DNA from: CAYFLR01 sp964343805
GTDB taxonomy: Bacteria; Bdellovibrionota_B; Oligoflexia; CAYFLR01
Direction: 5' to 3'
Assembly (NCBI GenBank): GCA_964343805.1
Contig: CAYFLR010000068.1
Span: 1-32,292, forward strand
DNA: 32,292 bases
Part shown: in pieces, positions 32,238 through 32,292 of the stretch
Position numbering within the stretch: position 1 is the first letter of the stretch
How the letters are laid out: each line of letters opens with the position of its first letter
Notes under the pieces: generated by a model
Database searches by the model: none
Told to the model about the DNA's origin: nothing
The model's input: the letters and a program-made list of their open reading frames with translations, nothing else
Position numbers and translations under genes: made by a program

Positions 32238-32292
32238 AACGAACATCCACAGCGTTGACTTCAAAAACTGGTTCAGGTTCGTACTCTTGAGG
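32238..32292 (+). repeat. 55-bp exact direct repeat, second copy, at the window edge
   Basis: Identical over 55 bp to 32112-32166 and ends on the last base of the window. It carries the distal part of the dispersed repeat again (third occurrence in direct orientation). The bases before it (TTTATC) differ from those before copy B. Confidence 0.9.

Noticed and set aside
1..32292. CRISPR array, tRNA, rRNA, insertion sequence or prophage
   Set aside because: No regularly spaced repeats, no recognisable RNA genes and no transposase, integrase or phage structural genes were seen.

Overview
The window is about 32 kb of low-GC, gene-dense DNA from a Gram-negative bacterium. It encodes many exported proteins: predicted outer-membrane beta-barrels, lipoproteins, secreted or membrane-anchored zinc metalloproteases, an exported squalene-hopene-cyclase-like protein and starch-degrading enzymes. 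There are also several response-regulator proteins, but no mobile-element genes, rRNA, tRNA or CRISPR. This profile fits a Bdellovibrionota-like or other former deltaproteobacterial lineage; that is inference, because no taxonomic marker gene is present. The sequence is an assembly scaffold with four short N runs (211-220, 8411-8429, 16612-16621, 30368-30377). At two of them the reading frame does not carry across, so genes there look split only because the N length is nominal. The window ends exactly on a 55-bp repeat, as a de Bruijn graph contig would.

Layout. 1-5.6 kb: barrel-like envelope proteins, a small secreted protein, a cupin, a secreted acidic helical protein followed by a terminator whose loop contains a dispersed repeat, and a degenerate 2H-phosphoesterase-like protein. 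5.6-11.5 kb (minus strand): a tightly packed five-gene operon. In transcription order it encodes a membrane protein with a low-complexity tail, a trypsin-like lipoprotein, an exported class II triterpene cyclase homologue, a lipoprotein and a FadL/PorV-like outer-membrane barrel. This is the best candidate for an undescribed system. 11.6-18.4 kb (minus strand): a stand-alone receiver protein, a possible small gene, then a two-gene unit. That unit encodes a single-TM, basic-linker, C-terminal-barrel protein and a ~1600-residue metalloprotease with five diverged N-terminal repeats.

18.6-26.4 kb: a tandem-receiver protein, a proline-rich lipoprotein, a membrane-anchored HExxHxxGxxD protease, an XRE-type regulator, a PlsC-like acyltransferase with altered motifs, an RseC-like membrane protein, a cysteine-rich lipoprotein, and a REC-PAS-GAF-PP2C phosphatase broken by a frameshift inside its receiver domain. 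26.3-32.2 kb: an alpha-glucan locus. An AraC-type regulator is divergent from a six-hairpin glycosidase gene and a type I pullulanase gene. The pullulanase signal peptide lies in a different frame from the catalytic part, so a second frameshift is inferred. The regulator's C-terminal tail and stop codon are supplied by the dispersed repeat.

There is no stretch longer than about 300 bases without a gene. The longest gaps are the divergent regions at 747-917 (AT-rich, no clear motif), 3703-3892 and 18394-18627, and the region at 11464-11632, which carries a candidate promoter.
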